DNA of 64,000 bases from Linum tenue (Eukaryota; Streptophyta; Magnoliopsida; Malpighiales; Linaceae). The notes beneath the pieces are model-generated. The model ran no database searches. It saw only the letters and a program-made list of their open reading frames with translations, and was not told the origin of the DNA. Position 1 is the stretch's first letter, and each line of letters begins with the position of its first letter. Positions 10,954 through 21,961 of this stretch are shown in pieces. Location of the stretch: contig CAMGYJ010000006.1 of NCBI GenBank assembly GCA_946122785.1, forward strand, positions 32,253,168 through 32,317,167, read 5' to 3'. The translations under genes and the position numbers were made by a program.

Positions 10954-12283
10954 ATGACGGACGCGATATTGGATCAGCTTGGTTCGGAGTTGGTGATGCA
11001 GGAGGTGATCGCCAAACAACAGACGCCGTTGCCGCCTCCCATCGCCGCCGACGCTAGCTACGTGGACCATGACATCAACCTCGCCGCCTCCTCCGACATG
11101 TCTTCCAACTCCTCCGACTCCGAGATCGACAACTACATCATCATGTCTCAATCCGCCGTTGGCAAGCACCGCCTCTTCGGCCGCCAGAAGCCTCTCCACG
11201 TCGTCCTCGGCGCCGGCAAACGTATGTATGCTCGCTCTAATGCTCTCTCTGCCTTTCCTACTTTCTTTCTTCCTTCTTTTGGGCGGTTTCCCAATCATAA
11301 CTGAAACGCTGTCCTGATGGAATCTGGATTCGGATCCGAATCTTGATGTCGGGACCGTGGATCAGGTGCGGACCTAATACTGTGGAGAAACAAGCAGTTG
11401 TCGGGAAGCATATTCGGCGGCGTTACCTTCGTATGGCTGTGCTTCGAATGGACAGGGTATCATTTGGTCACCTTTCTTTGCCACTCCCTCATCCTCGTCC
11501 TCGCCACGCTCTTCCTCAGCGCCAATCTAGCGGCCTTCATCAATGTGTAAGAACACCAAAGAACAACAACAACTACCCCTTGATCACCCTTCCATCAATT
11601 TCATTACCCGCTGTCTCTAATCTACCTGCAATACACACGGCCCTATTGCAGGTCGCCTATTGAATTCCCTAGGGTTGATGTGTCGGAGCGCTTCCTGACC
11701 TCGACTCTGCTCATGCTCGGGGCTCAACTCAACTGTGTGGTTAGAACTTTCCGGGATGTTGCCTCCGGAAGGGACTTGAAGAAGTTCGTCAAGGTCACCC
11801 TTCCTTTTTCCTGTTTATCACCCTTCAATCATGCTACTTGAACATACCCTGTGTATCTCGACTTGAGAGAATCGCAATTTACCTGATATTTTCAAAATGC
11901 ATTGCACTTGCAGGTGATTGTGTCGTTGTGGCTTCTCTCTGTAATCGGCAGCTGGTTCAGTTTCCTGACTCTGTTTTACCTTGGTCAGCATTCTTCCCTC
12001 TTTTACATCATCTTATGATACTGCATCATTCCTTTCATAAGCAGCAGCAGCAGCAGCAGCAAATGTGATTTGTGCCAAGACTGACGACCGAAAGGACTTT
12101 CCCTGTGCAGTGTTCGCGTCGGTGTTAACAGTGCCACTACTTTATGAGAAGAATGAGGATGCTGTCGATTCGTATGCCGAAAAGGCATGGGTAGAAATTA
12201 AGAAGCAGTATGCAGTTCTGGATGAGAAGTACCTACACAAATTCCCAATACTCTCTTCCCTCAAGGCACATAAGCAGCATTAA
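10954..12283 (+). CDS. RTNLB: Reticulon-like protein B (RTNLB), five exons
   Basis: Exons 10954-11221, 11366-11546, 11652-11793, 11914-11983 and 12111-12283 join in frame with GT-AG introns to about 277 aa. The family shapes tubular ER by wedging hydrophobic hairpins into the membrane. Residues 1-85 are a Ser/Asp-rich cytosolic head ([11 protein letters not shown]). The reticulon domain follows: [36 protein letters not shown], a first hydrophobic hairpin ([16 protein letters not shown]), [20 protein letters not shown], a second hairpin ([12 protein letters not shown]) and a C-terminal [18 protein letters not shown] and [11 protein letters not shown]. The start is chosen because it gives the usual acidic head and no earlier in-frame ATG is convincing. 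Intron 4 holds an (AGC)7 run near 12041-12061. It is convergent with YCF54. The member number within the family cannot be told. Confidence 0.92.
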
Positions 12284-12811
12284 GCCTTTTCTACTTATTT
12301 TACTTCTCAATCTCTTGTGTTGCTTGTAATCCACGTTACAAGAACCATACCAGCTATTGCACCCTCATCTACTTCTGTTACAAGTTAGATGAATTTCTAC
12401 TGAAAAATACGTTTAGTTACTGCTTTGTAATCGTAATGCTAGTGCGTGGGATACTTCTAGTTGTGTTTTCTTTTACACCTTAAAACAGTATATTTGTAGT
12501 TATAACTTATACCACCTGCCTGTGTGTCCTTTTCTAAGTGAGACCCAACCTCAAGAGCAGACTTAAGAACACAACTTGGTTCTGAATTCTTCTGTCCCAT
12601 GAAAATCACTTGCACGCAGTTTTCGATCTGGAAGAATACGCACGTCTAAAGCTCACCTCTACTAACTAATATAAATGCTAGAAGAGTACATATCAGTTCC
12701 AATCTGAGATGAAGCTTTGCAATTCCTACTTACCAACAAACTCGTTAAGACAACTCTTCTCGCTAGCTGGGCGCCAAAAAAAAAACATAACTTGACTATA
12801 AGAAAGTGGCT
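12284..12811. other. Convergent 3' flanks of RTNLB and YCF54
   Basis: About 530 bp between the two stop codons. It should hold both 3' UTRs and polyadenylation signals, which I cannot pin to single sites. No gene is seen. Confidence 0.6.
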
Positions 12812-13947
12812 CTATACTTTGGACTCTGTTGATAGTGCAGGCAAGAAAGCCTCCCACCAGCCATATTCATACTTGGGATATGGTGCTGACCAGTTATCAG
12901 GTTTGTCAAACTCCAGTGTAGTGGGATTTGAGGCCAATGCTTCCCCTAGTGAGTCAGCTTCATAGCTATCTGCCAGAACCCTGTCCAGTCTCAGCTTCAT
13001 GAACCTGTCAATCCAAATTGAGAAGAAATTATTGATGTAGCAGTAGCAAGGGATCTGACTCAAATATTAGGGACCTCTTGGATCATTTCAATGCACATGC
13101 GATTCCAGAGGCACCAAAACATCTTTGCCCAATCAAGCAATTTGCCAAAAACAGGTGCATTGATCGGATCTGAAGCTCAACCAATGCTATCAATAGCGTA
13201 AGCAAATATACAGGATGCAGCAATGCTATCTTAACATCGGGATATCACAGTGAAGATGAAGGATTGAAGAGAAGGAACATGGCTTTGGCTTACGTGATCC
13301 AGGGTCCATTGGTAGAGACCAAGGCAACAGCAGGTCTCTTCAAACGCTTGGTGATGTCAGGGAATTTGTCCAAGAAGGCGGGCTCAATCGCAAGCCAAAA
13401 ATCAAGCTCCTTTTCACGCTCGCCGTAGTAGCGGCGGCGCTCGAACAGCTGCTCCTGGAAGTGCTCTTCCTCGTCCAGCATGAACTTCGCATTCGCCACC
13501 ACGAAATAGTACCTCTTCCTCCCACTCCCTGCCTCTTGGCTAGTCCCCTGCCGATGCGGACATTTTCCCCAAAAGAGGAAGAATGAAGAAAAAAGGAAAA
13601 CAAAAGCAGAAGAAACTATCATATCTGATTCTGATGCTGAATCCAAGTTCCAACCCCAATTCTGAATGGGCTTTAACAGAAGGAAGGATGCAGTTTAGAA
13701 ACCCTACCTTGCCGTCGGAAGAGGAGGAAGTGGGCTGCTGTTGGCTGGAGTCGACGGCGACGGCAGAGACGACGGGGGACTTGACGGAAGTGGTGGTGGG
13801 AAATCGAAGATGCGGTGGAAGAGAGGGTAGAGATAGTTTGGGGGAGGAATGGTAGATGGAGTTGCGGGGATGATGAATCGGGGTGATGGGCTTGTTGGGA
13901 GTAAAAGAAGCAGCAGCAGCAGCAGCAAGGGATAATGCACTCAACAT
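12812..13947 (-). CDS. YCF54: YCF54/LCAA, chloroplast Mg-protoporphyrin ester cyclase factor
   Basis: Minus-strand exons 13947-13708, 13547-13294 and 13004-12812 join in frame (GT-AG introns) to about 228 aa. Family knowledge: Ycf54 (LCAA in tobacco) is a soluble partner of the aerobic Mg-protoporphyrin IX monomethyl ester cyclase (CHL27/AcsF) that makes protochlorophyllide. Exon 1 encodes a Ser/Pro/Ala-rich chloroplast transit peptide with an alanine run from a GCA repeat. Exon 2 gives the conserved core YYFVVANAKFMLDEEEHFQEQ, FWLAIEPAFLDKFPDITKRL and KRPAVALVSTNGPWIT. Exon 3 gives FMKLRLDRVLADS and the C-terminal PYPKYEYGWWEAFLP. All family blocks are present with no break, so the gene looks functional. 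In algae the gene is plastid-encoded; here it is nuclear. Confidence 0.95.
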
Positions 13948-14221
13948 CTTCTTCTGGGAGATAAGAGTTACGTTTGTGGGTGTCAGGTGCAGGAAAGAAC
14001 CATGGAGGAGGAGGAAGAGGAAGACAGCAGTGTGAGGAGCGTGAACTAGAGAACAAAGGTTTTAGTACAGGGAGGGAGCCTTATCTGCTTTTCTTATCTT
14101 TGGGCGTATCTGCAATCCCCTCGCCCATTCCCATCTAGAGAGAGATAAGTGTAGCGGGTCAGAACAGCTCACAAAGCCTAATTACTAATTAGAGAACCTT
14201 TTGGTCGATGGAATTAAATTA

Positions 14222-14460
14222 GGGTTAATATTCGCCAATGATCATATAATTAATTTTGACTTGTGGTTTGAGAAATTAACATTTAGGTCCGAATTATGTG
14301 GTATATAGACTCAATTGGCCGAAAGAGTGGTTTGACCATTAGTCAAACTGTCCAGGTCACTGCCATGTCAGCACCAAACCAAAAAAAAAATTGAATTTCA
14401 AATATCTTTTATTATTTTCTTTATCTAATTAAAAAACTGAAAAACAACCAAAAATATGTT
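14222..14460. repeat. Single terminal arm of a MULE-like element
   Basis: AGGGTTAATATTCGCCAATG, a stretch with TTTGACCATTAGTCAAACTG, then CCATGTCAGCACC and a poly-A/AT-rich stretch follow the same plan as the terminal arms at 8740 and 21087 (outer GGGTTAAT or GGGTAAAT, inner gtcaa/gttaac blocks, then AT-rich). No matching reverse arm was found to the right before the F-box gene, so the element is truncated or was broken by the copia fragment at 14942. Confidence 0.45.
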
Positions 14461-14715
14461 CGGCCACCCATCGCCACCTTATCACCTCGCCTCTTTCTGA
14501 TTCAAGCAAAACAAAACAAAAAAACACCAAAACATTCTTTTTTCTCCCTTCTTCCCCGACGAGTGGCATTCTCTCCGATTCAAATGCAGCGACGGGCGGT
14601 CGTTCAAAGACGTCGCCGCTTGGAAGATCGAATCCTTACCCAGAACTCTCACCCGCTCCTCTCGCATGCCTCTGTTCTCTGTTCTCTCGTCGACAGCGAA
14701 AATTAGGGCATTATC

Positions 14716-14826
14716 TCCCCTTCCCCACCCATCGATTTTTGCTTATTTCTTTCTAGACCAATCCTTCCCCACCCATCGCTCTCTATCCATTTCTTTCTAG
14801 ACCAACCCTTCCCCACCCATCGCCTT
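14716..14826. repeat. Tandem repeat, about 45 bp, 2.4 copies
   Basis: The unit starts CCTTCCCCACCCATCG and ends ATTTCTTTCTAGACCAA. Two copies and a third partial copy are adjacent. A TATA-like TATAAAAGG follows at about 14831 and a consensus splice donor AAG/GTAAGT at about 14897, so this may be part of a captured or local promoter/leader. Confidence 0.75.
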
Positions 14827-16033
14827 CTTCTATAAAAGGCGAAGAAAGTGAAGTTCGAGGGACCACTTCGACAAAATCCTATTTGTTATTCAACTAAGGT
14901 AAGTAATCGATCTCTCTCGTAATTATCATCTAAATACGTCCATGGCTCGGCTTGTTGCTAAGGGATTTACCCAAGTTGAGGGTATAGATTTTCATGATAC
15001 TTTTGCCCATGTGGCAAAATTGGTTACGGTTCGCTGCCCTCTTGCGGTAGCCGTCACTCGAGACTGGTACATTCATAAGCTTGATGTGAACAATGCCTTT
15101 GTACACGGCGATCTCACTGAGGAAGTTTATATGGCCATTCCGCAGGGCTTTACTCGACCAGGTGATTCTCGAGTATGCATCTTGCATAAGTCTATCTATG
15201 GGTTGTGCCAAGCTTCGCGCAATTGGTATCAGAAGTTTACGCAGGCCCTTCTTCAGTTTGATTTTGGTCAAAGTCGTGTCGATCATGCTCTTTTTATTCA
15301 TCGACGAGGTTCCTCCTATGTTGCAACTCTCATATATGTGGACAACGTTATTCTTGCCGGTAATGATATCTCCTTTATTAACCGCGTCAAGACTTATCTC
15401 CACGAGCAGTTTACCATCAAGGATCTTGGCACTCTCAAGTACTTTCTTGGCATTGAAGTTGCACGTTCCCCGCGTGGCATTGTTCTAAACCAACGCAAGT
15501 ACGTACTTGATATCTTTGCAGATACAGGCCTGGAGGCCGCTCGTCCGTCTCTCACCCCCATTAAGCAGCAGCATCAACTTGGACGTCTTCTTTCACCTGC
15601 TGCGGTTGACGTCAGTGCATACCGCCGACTAGTTGGTAGGCTTCTTTATCTTACTATGACACGGTCGGATATCACTTACGCTGTTAATGTGCTTAGTCAA
15701 GCTATGCAGGCTCCTACTAAGGCACATGAAGCTACTACCATTCGGATTCTTCGATACCTCAAGTCTACTCCGGGGCGTGCTCTCTTCTTCCCTGCTTCGA
15801 CTTCTCTCACTCATATTGTGTACTGTGACGCAGATTGGAGTGGTTTTCCTCTCACACGGCGTTCCACGACTGGCTATTATTTCCGCTTGGACGATTCTCC
15901 CATTTCCTGGCGTACAAAGAAACAGCAAGTTGTGGCCCGCTCCTCTGCTGAGGCCGAATATTGTGCTATGGCCAGCAAACTCAGTGACATTCTTTGGCTT
16001 CGCTGGCTCCTACGCGATCTCGGGGTAACTCTC

Positions 16034-16041
16034 TCTGGTCC
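16034..16041. repeat. 8-bp target-site duplication of hAT MITE (left)
   Basis: TCTGGTCC occurs immediately left (16034-16041) and immediately right (16616-16623) of the MITE, a perfect 8-bp duplication typical of hAT insertions. Confidence 0.9.
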
Positions 16042-16615
16042 CAGGGGCGGAGCTAGGTTAGGGCTTCCCCCCCCCCCCCCGGGCGAGAATTTTAAAACTT
16101 ACGTATAATTGGTTCGAGATTATACGTATAATCTAATGATATCATATAAAATTAACAGACTCGCAAATCTGAATAGAAAAGTATGACCAGTCTAGTGAAA
16201 GTGTGCCCCTTTTCACTGAGTGGTCTCTGTTTCAATGCCAATGGAAAGCAAGTTGTTGTTTTTTCTTATTTTTGACCGCTAAGCCTATCTGCTACTCCAT
16301 AGTCATAGTTTCGATTCCAATGGAAATCTTAATCAGGTAGCTTGTTTCCCATTTTTTGTTCAATAAGCTATTTGCTAATCATAGATTTTTTGTTAAGAAT
16401 TTTATTTTGATAAACAAATCAATTTAATCATTAAATATATTTTTCTAAATACTAGTATCGATAGACATTCTCTTTTAGTTGTGTATTTATAAATTTATAA
16501 TAACATCAAAATTAGTTTTTAAAATATATTTTTCTTATTCGTATTTTTTAGGATTTACGATAACGTATTAAGAAAATTTCGGCCCCTCGACCACTAAATC
16601 CTGGCTCCGCCCCTG
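16042..16615. mobile_element. hAT-type MITE inside the copia RNase H
   Basis: The ends CAGGGGCGGAGCTAGG and (reverse complement) CAGGGGCGGAGCCAGG form terminal inverted repeats, and the element is flanked by the perfect 8-bp duplication TCTGGTCC. The 574-bp body is AT-rich, non-coding, and has a run of 14 C at about 16067-16080. Its insertion split the copia reading frame. Confidence 0.92.
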
Positions 16616-16872
16616 TCTGGTCCTACACCTCTCTTTTGTGATAATTAGGCGGCTCTGCACATTGATGCTAATCCGGTCTTTCACGAGCGAACCAAGCATG
16701 TTGAGATGGATTGCTATTTCGTTCGTGAGCGTGTTCAGTCCGACGACATTGCTCCTCGGAAAATTGCCACATCGGGAGCAACCAGCTGATTTGTTTACGA
16801 AAGGATTGAGCGTGGATAAGTTTCATCATCTCTTCGACAAATTTGAACTTCTCGATATTCACTCCTTTGCTT

Positions 16873-17037
16873 GAGGGGACGGTAGGGATTCGTATTGTAA
16901 TTGGCCATTATAGTAGGGATCTTTCTGTTATTTTCCCTTTCCCTACGTTGCATGGTGTTAAGGGAATGGGTTGTATATATTTGGCCGCTTCTTCTTCTGT
17001 AAACCCTAGCAAAAAAGACTAAGAAATAAAACACTCA
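16873..17037 (+). mobile_element. Polypurine tract and short 3' LTR of the copia fragment
   Basis: GAGGGGACGG directly overlaps the stop of the RNase H frame, as in intact copia elements. It is followed by about 160 bp containing a TATATATTTGG motif and ending near AATAAAACACTCA, a plausible LTR end. No partner LTR exists here, so the limits are approximate. Confidence 0.5.
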
Positions 17038-17122
17038 GCCGATAGCTTCTAGCTCTCCGTGAACTATTCTCCTTGTGCCGTGTTCTTGTTCGCTTCCGCG
17101 TTCATCGATTTTTACAGACTCT

Positions 17123-17392
17123 CTCTCTCTCCGTTTGCCAATTTTCCCTCTCTCTCTTGCTTTCGCCTCTGTTCTTCTTCTTCTTCCCGATTCCTCGATT
17201 GCAACCGTCAATCTTCTCTGTTTGCCGATTTTCCCAGTCTCTCTTGCTTTCCCCTCTGTTCTTCTTCTTCTCGATTCCTCGATTGCAACCACCAATCTTC
17301 TCTGTTTGCCAATTTTCCTCTCTCTCAATTGCTTTCCCCTCTGTTCTTCTTCTTCTTCTTCTCGATTCCTCGATTGCAACCGTCAATCTTCT
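17123..17392. repeat. Tandem repeat, about 86 bp, three copies, F-box leader
   Basis: Three copies of a pyrimidine-rich unit: CTCTGTTTGCC, ATTTTCC, CTCTTGCTTTC, CCTCTGTTCTTCTTCTTC, GATTCCTCGATTGCAACC, then TCAATCTT. They lie upstream of the F-box gene and probably fall in its 5' leader or promoter. A GTATTGCCCAATTAG motif follows twice (about 17394 and 17427). All open frames over this stretch are repeat artefacts. Confidence 0.9.
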
Positions 17393-17657
17393 CGGTATTG
17401 CCCAATTAGTCTACATATATCCTCTGTATTGCCCAATTAGTGTTTCCGATATAGTGTCAGTTGAGACGTACGTAAGGTTTGCCTATTGAGACAAACATTG
17501 AGGAAAAAAGCTGGAGTTTTTGGAGAAGCTTAACCGCTTGTGCTAGCAACTTTCTTTACTTCGGTTTTTTTTAATGAATTTTACTTCGGTTCTTCCTGTT
17601 CTCTATCGAATCCTTATTGCCTTACTGTCGGCCTTGAAGTCGAGACGCCATAGCCAG

Positions 17658-19339
17658 ATGGAACTCGAGGTATCCAACTGCGCATCTCATTATTTCACTC
17701 ACTGTTATCCTTTAGATGATTTAAAGTTATTTTCTTTATTGAAAGGCTTTTTTTGGCTGATGAATTGATGCTTAGTTTTATTCGTCAAATCAAGTTTATC
17801 GTTTAGAGATATGTCTGCATCCATAGCTAGATTTTTGCTAATGCTAGTTGATTGTAGTTCATGTTGGCATCCACATCTGGATCGACAAACACAAATGACA
17901 CTATGATAGGCAGTCACATTATCTTAACTTCACAAGGAAATGTTATATGGTATGCGATAGTGAAACTAGTAGATTTCCTATGCCATCCACCTACGCTCTT
18001 GAACGATAGATGAACTGTTTCGATTTGATATTTCTATGCCGAATTTAACTAGTCGAGTGGCTTTTTTTTTTTCTTTTTGTAGCGCGAGGGGATTAAGGGG
18101 GAGGAGAAAGGTATGTGCTTGTCCGTGGTGGTGAATAAAGCCTATGAGTTGGAGGAAGATATTCTGGTCGAAATTCTTTCTCGGCTGCCTGTGAAAATTC
18201 TGTTTAAACTGAAGTTGGTCTGCAGACGTTGGAATGCCATGATTTCAAGTCCCTATCTAGCTTCTTTGCACCTCCAGAACTATACAAACGGTCCAGCTGG
18301 CGATGCCTCTCGGTCCCTCATCATTTACGAGTCTGAAATTCGTAATTATCCCTTCTTATATGCTGAGCAGCTTTATCCTGATGCAGCAGATGCATCGCAA
18401 ATTCGGCTATTGGAGATCCCGCTGCCGGTGATCACCGGACCCTGCAATGGCATATTTTTGTTGGGCTCTCTCATTAGGTGTTATTTTTACTTGTGGAATC
18501 CAGCAACAGGCACCTTTAGGGATATACCATCCCCCAGATACAGAAGAGCCAACCCGATGCAAGACTTTGACTTTCAAGATTGCTACTCATGTGGGTTGGG
18601 GCTGGATAAGACCGCTAATGATTTGAAGATAGTTCTGATTCGACACTTCACGCATCCGATTTCTTCTCACTTTACGGGCTCGAGCAGCTACTCCTCGCCA
18701 GAGTTCCCTTCACAAGTGTCGGTGTACACACTCGGGACTGATTCTTGGAGAGAGTTGGAAGATTTCACCCAGGAGGTTGACACACTTGATTACAACGACT
18801 CTTGCAGGTATTTGAATGGGTTTGTGTTTTGGCTGTGTTCATCTCCTGTTGCGGCACTGGCATTCGACCTTGGGACGGATGTTTTCCGGGTGATAAATGA
18901 TCCTGTATCCGTCCCCTCTGTTGAATGTTTTGATATTCCTCCCAAGCGACTTTCCCTGTACGGGAATTCGGTTGCTTTATTTATTATCCAGGATGGTGGT
19001 GGTGGATATGATATGTGGTTATTGAGTGAAGATTGGTGCTGGGTCAAATATTTGGCTATTACTCCATTCGTTCCCAAGGATATGATGGTGGTCGGGAATT
19101 GGGGGGAGAATCAGCTTATCTTGGCTTCCAGAGTTCAAGAACCCGAAAATTTTGAATTCATTTTAGAAAATGGTCTACTTAGACAGATTGTATTGTTCGA
19201 CCCTTGTACGCAAACCAGCAAAGTTCTACAGTCGAACTGCTATCATCTTTGTGGCTTTTATTGTTACAAAGAAAGCTTGGTCAATGTGGGTAAATTGAGG
19301 TTGGATGAGTGTAGCTATCGTCTCAGTATGTATTCATAG
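17658..19339 (+). CDS. F-box protein (F-box plus FBA-type domain)
   Basis: The long exon 18083-19339 encodes an F-box (LEEDILVEILSRLPVKIL, then LKLVCRRWNAMISSPYLASL) and a beta-propeller-like FBA region with the usual GPCNGIFLL, YLWNPATGTFRDIPSP and SVYTLGTDSWREL blocks. Family role: substrate receptor of an SCF ubiquitin ligase, binding SKP1 through the F-box; the substrate is unknown. A splice acceptor (TTTTTGTAG/CGCGAG) precedes 18083. A donor (CTCGAG/GTATCC) at 17669 joins in frame to give MELE followed by the exon-2 reading REGIKGEEKG. Start codons at 17574 and 17658 are both in frame after splicing, and 18113 is an internal alternative; I chose 17658. The length from there is about 422 aa, normal for the family, with no disruption. 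Confidence 0.85.
17670..18082 (+). other. Proposed F-box intron 1
   Basis: It starts GTATCC after CTCGAG and ends with a T-rich stretch TTTTTTCTTTTTGTAG. Joining its flanks keeps the reading frame open from the upstream ATGs into the F-box exon. It has not been tested against transcripts. Confidence 0.6.
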
Positions 19340-19399
19340 TGAATTTTTCCCAACATTTATTTGGGTCTGTTGTGATCTGTATCATTAGAATTCTATTAG

Positions 19400-19770
19400 A
19401 TTCTCAAAATAATTTGCTTGTACTTTGGTCTTATTATGAATGTATTTATGTCCAACTCCCACATTGCTTTCTTTGATCCATCTGTGAGCTGTAATTTAGA
19501 GGAATGACAAGGCATGGGATTGATTACCATTATCTCCCATCAGCTCTTAGTTTCTACTATAAATAGAGTAGTAGAGTTGAGAGGAAGAAGCTATGGACAC
19601 ATGGACTACTTTTCTTCCATTCCTATCTCTTGCTTCTTCTTATGATTCAGGTGTAAAGTGTGTTGGTATTACTCAATAAGAAGCTCTCTCTTCTCTCCAT
19701 TTGTGGTCTCTGATGTTCATATATTTTATTCTGGAACGGTTATTTTATAACATGTTATCAACACTACTAT
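19400..19770. mobile_element. LTR-like remnant downstream of F-box gene
   Basis: The stretch contains a TATA box (CTATAAATAG near 19558), a 5'-leader-like pyrimidine-rich region (CTCTCTCTTCTCTCC) and ends TTTATAACATGTTATCAACAC, a sequence resembling the LTR/primer-site junction of some plant copia elements. No partner LTR or coding region was found, so this is tentative. Confidence 0.35.
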
Positions 19771-19826
19771 TTTACGTGGTCGAGATCATGTCGATCTGAA
19801 CAAATTCCGAAAAAGGAACTTTTTAT

Positions 19827-20464
19827 CAATGCAGTCAAAAGCGCGATTCTACCTAGAAGCGGAAAAAGGATAAAATCGTAAAGCGTAGAATCAAAGCGTA
19901 AACGCGTAAGTTTTTTACGCATACTGAAAAATAACTAAAAATATGTTAAGTATGACATATACTATGCAAAATATGAATGCACAAAATTTAGATAAGTTAA
20001 CAAATACATGCTATTCATGCTTAAAGTAGAGCAACTTATAGCATCTTAATAATAAGTTCGTTAACATAAATTTTAACAATAAGCCATTTTTTTCTCTATG
20101 CTAATGAATTCAGGGAGAGCCTAGCTAGTGAATTAGAATACTCAATTGTAGTTGAGAATGCATCCAAGTATCTGGTATATATCTTTTTAATCTCAAATGT
20201 ATCATATTGTCGGTCATTTACTTTTAAAATATTATGTTTATAATTAATTTCATGAAAAGAATACTCATTTAGTGCGTAAAAGCGTAAAAACGTAAAGCTT
20301 TGTGGTGAACTAGAAGCGTAAAAGCGTAAGCTTTTAAGCTTTAAAGCGCAATTTAGTCTGATTTTATACACTTAAGTTTTTATATTGAAACAAAAGCGTT
20401 TTGGTGACCTAAAAATGTAAAATCGTAAGTTTTTAAGTTTTAAAGCGCGATTTTGACTGCATTG
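19827..20464. mobile_element. hAT-type MITE with CTTTTTAT target-site duplication
   Basis: The ends CAATGCAGTCAAAAGCGCG and (reverse complement) CAATGCAGTCAAAATCGCG form inverted repeats of about 19 bp, flanked by perfect 8-bp duplications CTTTTTAT (19819-19826 and 20465-20472). Both ends carry repeated AAAGCGTAAA-type motifs. The 638-bp body is non-coding. Confidence 0.88.
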
Positions 20465-21086
20465 CTTTTTATTATTAGCACAATTTAGTACGCACTCAAG
20501 ATCCAATCGATGTGAGGTAACTCCGAAAGTAAAAGTCTTTACCATTTTAGGGATGGTTCTACCCAGCCAAGATCCTGTTGATATGAGGCAACCCCAGAAG
20601 TAGAAGTTTAATCATTATCATCATTGTTCTACGTTCTCATAATGATCTGAGCCAATGATTCATACGTCCTACCGATGATTCTGGCTCCAGAATGACGATG
20701 ATAGATTCTCTCGGATTTTTTTTCTTTGCTTAGTCTAAATTGTGTTAGTTTGTTAAAGGGAAGGTAAAGAAGCTAAAGGGTTAAAAGTGTAACTTTAGTA
20801 TTTTTTAGGGAGACCTTTACCAATTTTAAGTGCGACCTTTAGCAATTCCCTTTTGGATAGATAGTCATAGATTTATAAAATTATAATAGATCAAGATCAA
20901 GATCAGTGTGATTGGTTCTTTGCGAAGTTTTCATCTTCGCCTATTCTTTTGTTTCGTTTTCTATATTTAATTTCTTATGATCATTGATTCATTTCTAAAC
21001 CTGCAAGAGAAACCAATTCGTAGATTCTCGATAATGCAACCTCAGCCAAGTTATTATCAGCGAAGAGTTTGATAACAAGAATTTAT
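20465..21086. other. Gene-free stretch with a small MITE
   Basis: Includes an inverted-repeat unit at about 20756-20853: AAAGGGAAGGTAAAGAAGCT on the left, and a right end whose reverse complement is AAAAGGGAATTGCTAAAGG. Otherwise no gene or recognisable domain is seen. Confidence 0.5.
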
Positions 21087-21525
21087 GGGTAAATGCCATG
21101 ATTGGTCATTGATTTACTAAAAAATTTCAAGTTTGGTCACTAAAAATATTGTATTTCATTTGTGGTCATTGAAATTACTAAAAATATCAAGTTTGGTCAT
21201 TATCCGTCCAACTTCGTTAACTTTTGCTTATGTGGCAGTCTACTCTTTAAGTTAACCGTTAAATATAGGACGTGACAATAAAAAAAATAATAAAATTAAA
21301 ATTTTCAGAATTTCAAACTCAAACCGTACCGTCCCTCCCCCTTCCTTTTTCCTTTTCTCTTTCTTACTTGCTTTCAATTTCTCCGACAGAGCTCAAACAG
21401 AACCCTATCTCTTAGAAACGGGGAGAGGCAGCGGGGGAAACTTGCTTTTTCACCTTCTTCTTTCTGGGCTATTTCCAAAAAATAACTCGAAAAGCACGTT
21501 TCCAATTCCAGAAGAACCCATCTTC
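21087..21525 (+). mobile_element. Left part of MULE-like unit carrying RPK2-like fragment
   Basis: The outer arm (21087 to about 21310) has GGGTAAATGCCATGATTGGTC, repeated CAAGTTTGGTCA/ATTGGTCA blocks, TTAACCGTTAAATATAGGAC and then AT-rich sequence. The core (from about 21325) is pyrimidine-rich gene-leader-like DNA that continues at 35199 after the copia insertion. The arm plan matches the Pack-MULE at 8740-10011. The opposite arm is only partly visible near 35890-35935. Confidence 0.55.
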
Positions 21526-21958
21526 TGATGAAATTAAAATAAAGTTTAATTAAAAATATCTAAGCAAAATAACAGAGTTGTCTAGAACGTGTGGTGTGTG
21601 CAATGTGATATGGAATTGTGTAGAATGGTCATTAAAGAGGGCTAGTTGCATGGATGAAAAGCAGCCACAAACCAAAGGTGATTCCCAACTGCCATATTGA
21701 TTAGGGGTGCTGCTTATTGGGTTTGGGCAGCCTATATAAAGGCTTATTGTGTTCGTGTAGAGAAGCCGACCCAAACAAAGAAAGAATAAGATTCCTTCTC
21801 CAAAAGCTCTCTATGTAGCCTACATTGTTCAAAAATTGCCTCTCCCAAAATAATGAAAATATAAGCCCACCAAATCAAACAAAAATCAAGGTTGCCATTC
21901 TCTCTAAACGTGCATGCCAAAGCCAAATATTAAGCAAATAATTATTTAATTTCCAACA
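21526..21958 (+). mobile_element. 5' LTR of Tork-like copia
   Basis: 433 bp, starts TGATGAAATTAAAAT and ends AATTTCCAACA. It includes a GCCTATATAAAGG TATA-type promoter near 21730. It is highly similar to the LTR at 34769. Confidence 0.92.
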
Positions 21959-21961
21959 AAG

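Larger units (their letters stand above)
14942..16874 (+). pseudogene. Ty1-copia (Ale/Retrofit-like) RT/RNase H, split by MITE
   Basis: The first segment (14942-16041) is open and holds the second part of a copia reverse transcriptase and the RNase H. Visible are LVAKGFTQVEGIDFHDTF, LDVNNAFVHGDL, LIYVDNVILAGND, TIKDLGTLKYFLGIEVA, YRRLVGRLLYLT-RSDI, YCDADWSG and RSSAEAEYCAMAS. The active-site box is YVDN (15335-15346), not YVDD. A 574-bp hAT MITE interrupts it at 16042; the frame runs 22 codons into the MITE and stops at 16108. The RNase H tail resumes at 16624 ([18 protein letters not shown]) with a stop and a frameshift and ends ADLFTKGLS at 16874. Gag, protease, integrase and 5' LTR are absent. 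The open frame begins exactly at a Kozak-like CCATGG. Confidence 0.85.

Noticed and set aside
10747..11317. Minus-strand and alternate-frame ORFs over RTNLB exon 1
   Set aside because: Shadows of the G+C-rich first exon; the five-exon reticulon explains the locus.
12812..13063. Separate small minus-strand gene
   Set aside because: It is exon 3 of YCF54; joining with 13294-13547 restores the conserved core.
14930..15928. Antisense ORFs opposite the copia RT
   Set aside because: No domains; they mirror the long open sense frame.
17123..17392. Three spaced repeats considered as a CRISPR-like array
   Set aside because: The repeats are contiguous tandem copies without unique spacers, in a plant gene leader.
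17035..17489. Overlapping ORFs on both strands upstream of the F-box gene
   Set aside because: Generated by the pyrimidine-rich 86-bp tandem repeat; composition is low-complexity and there are no domains.
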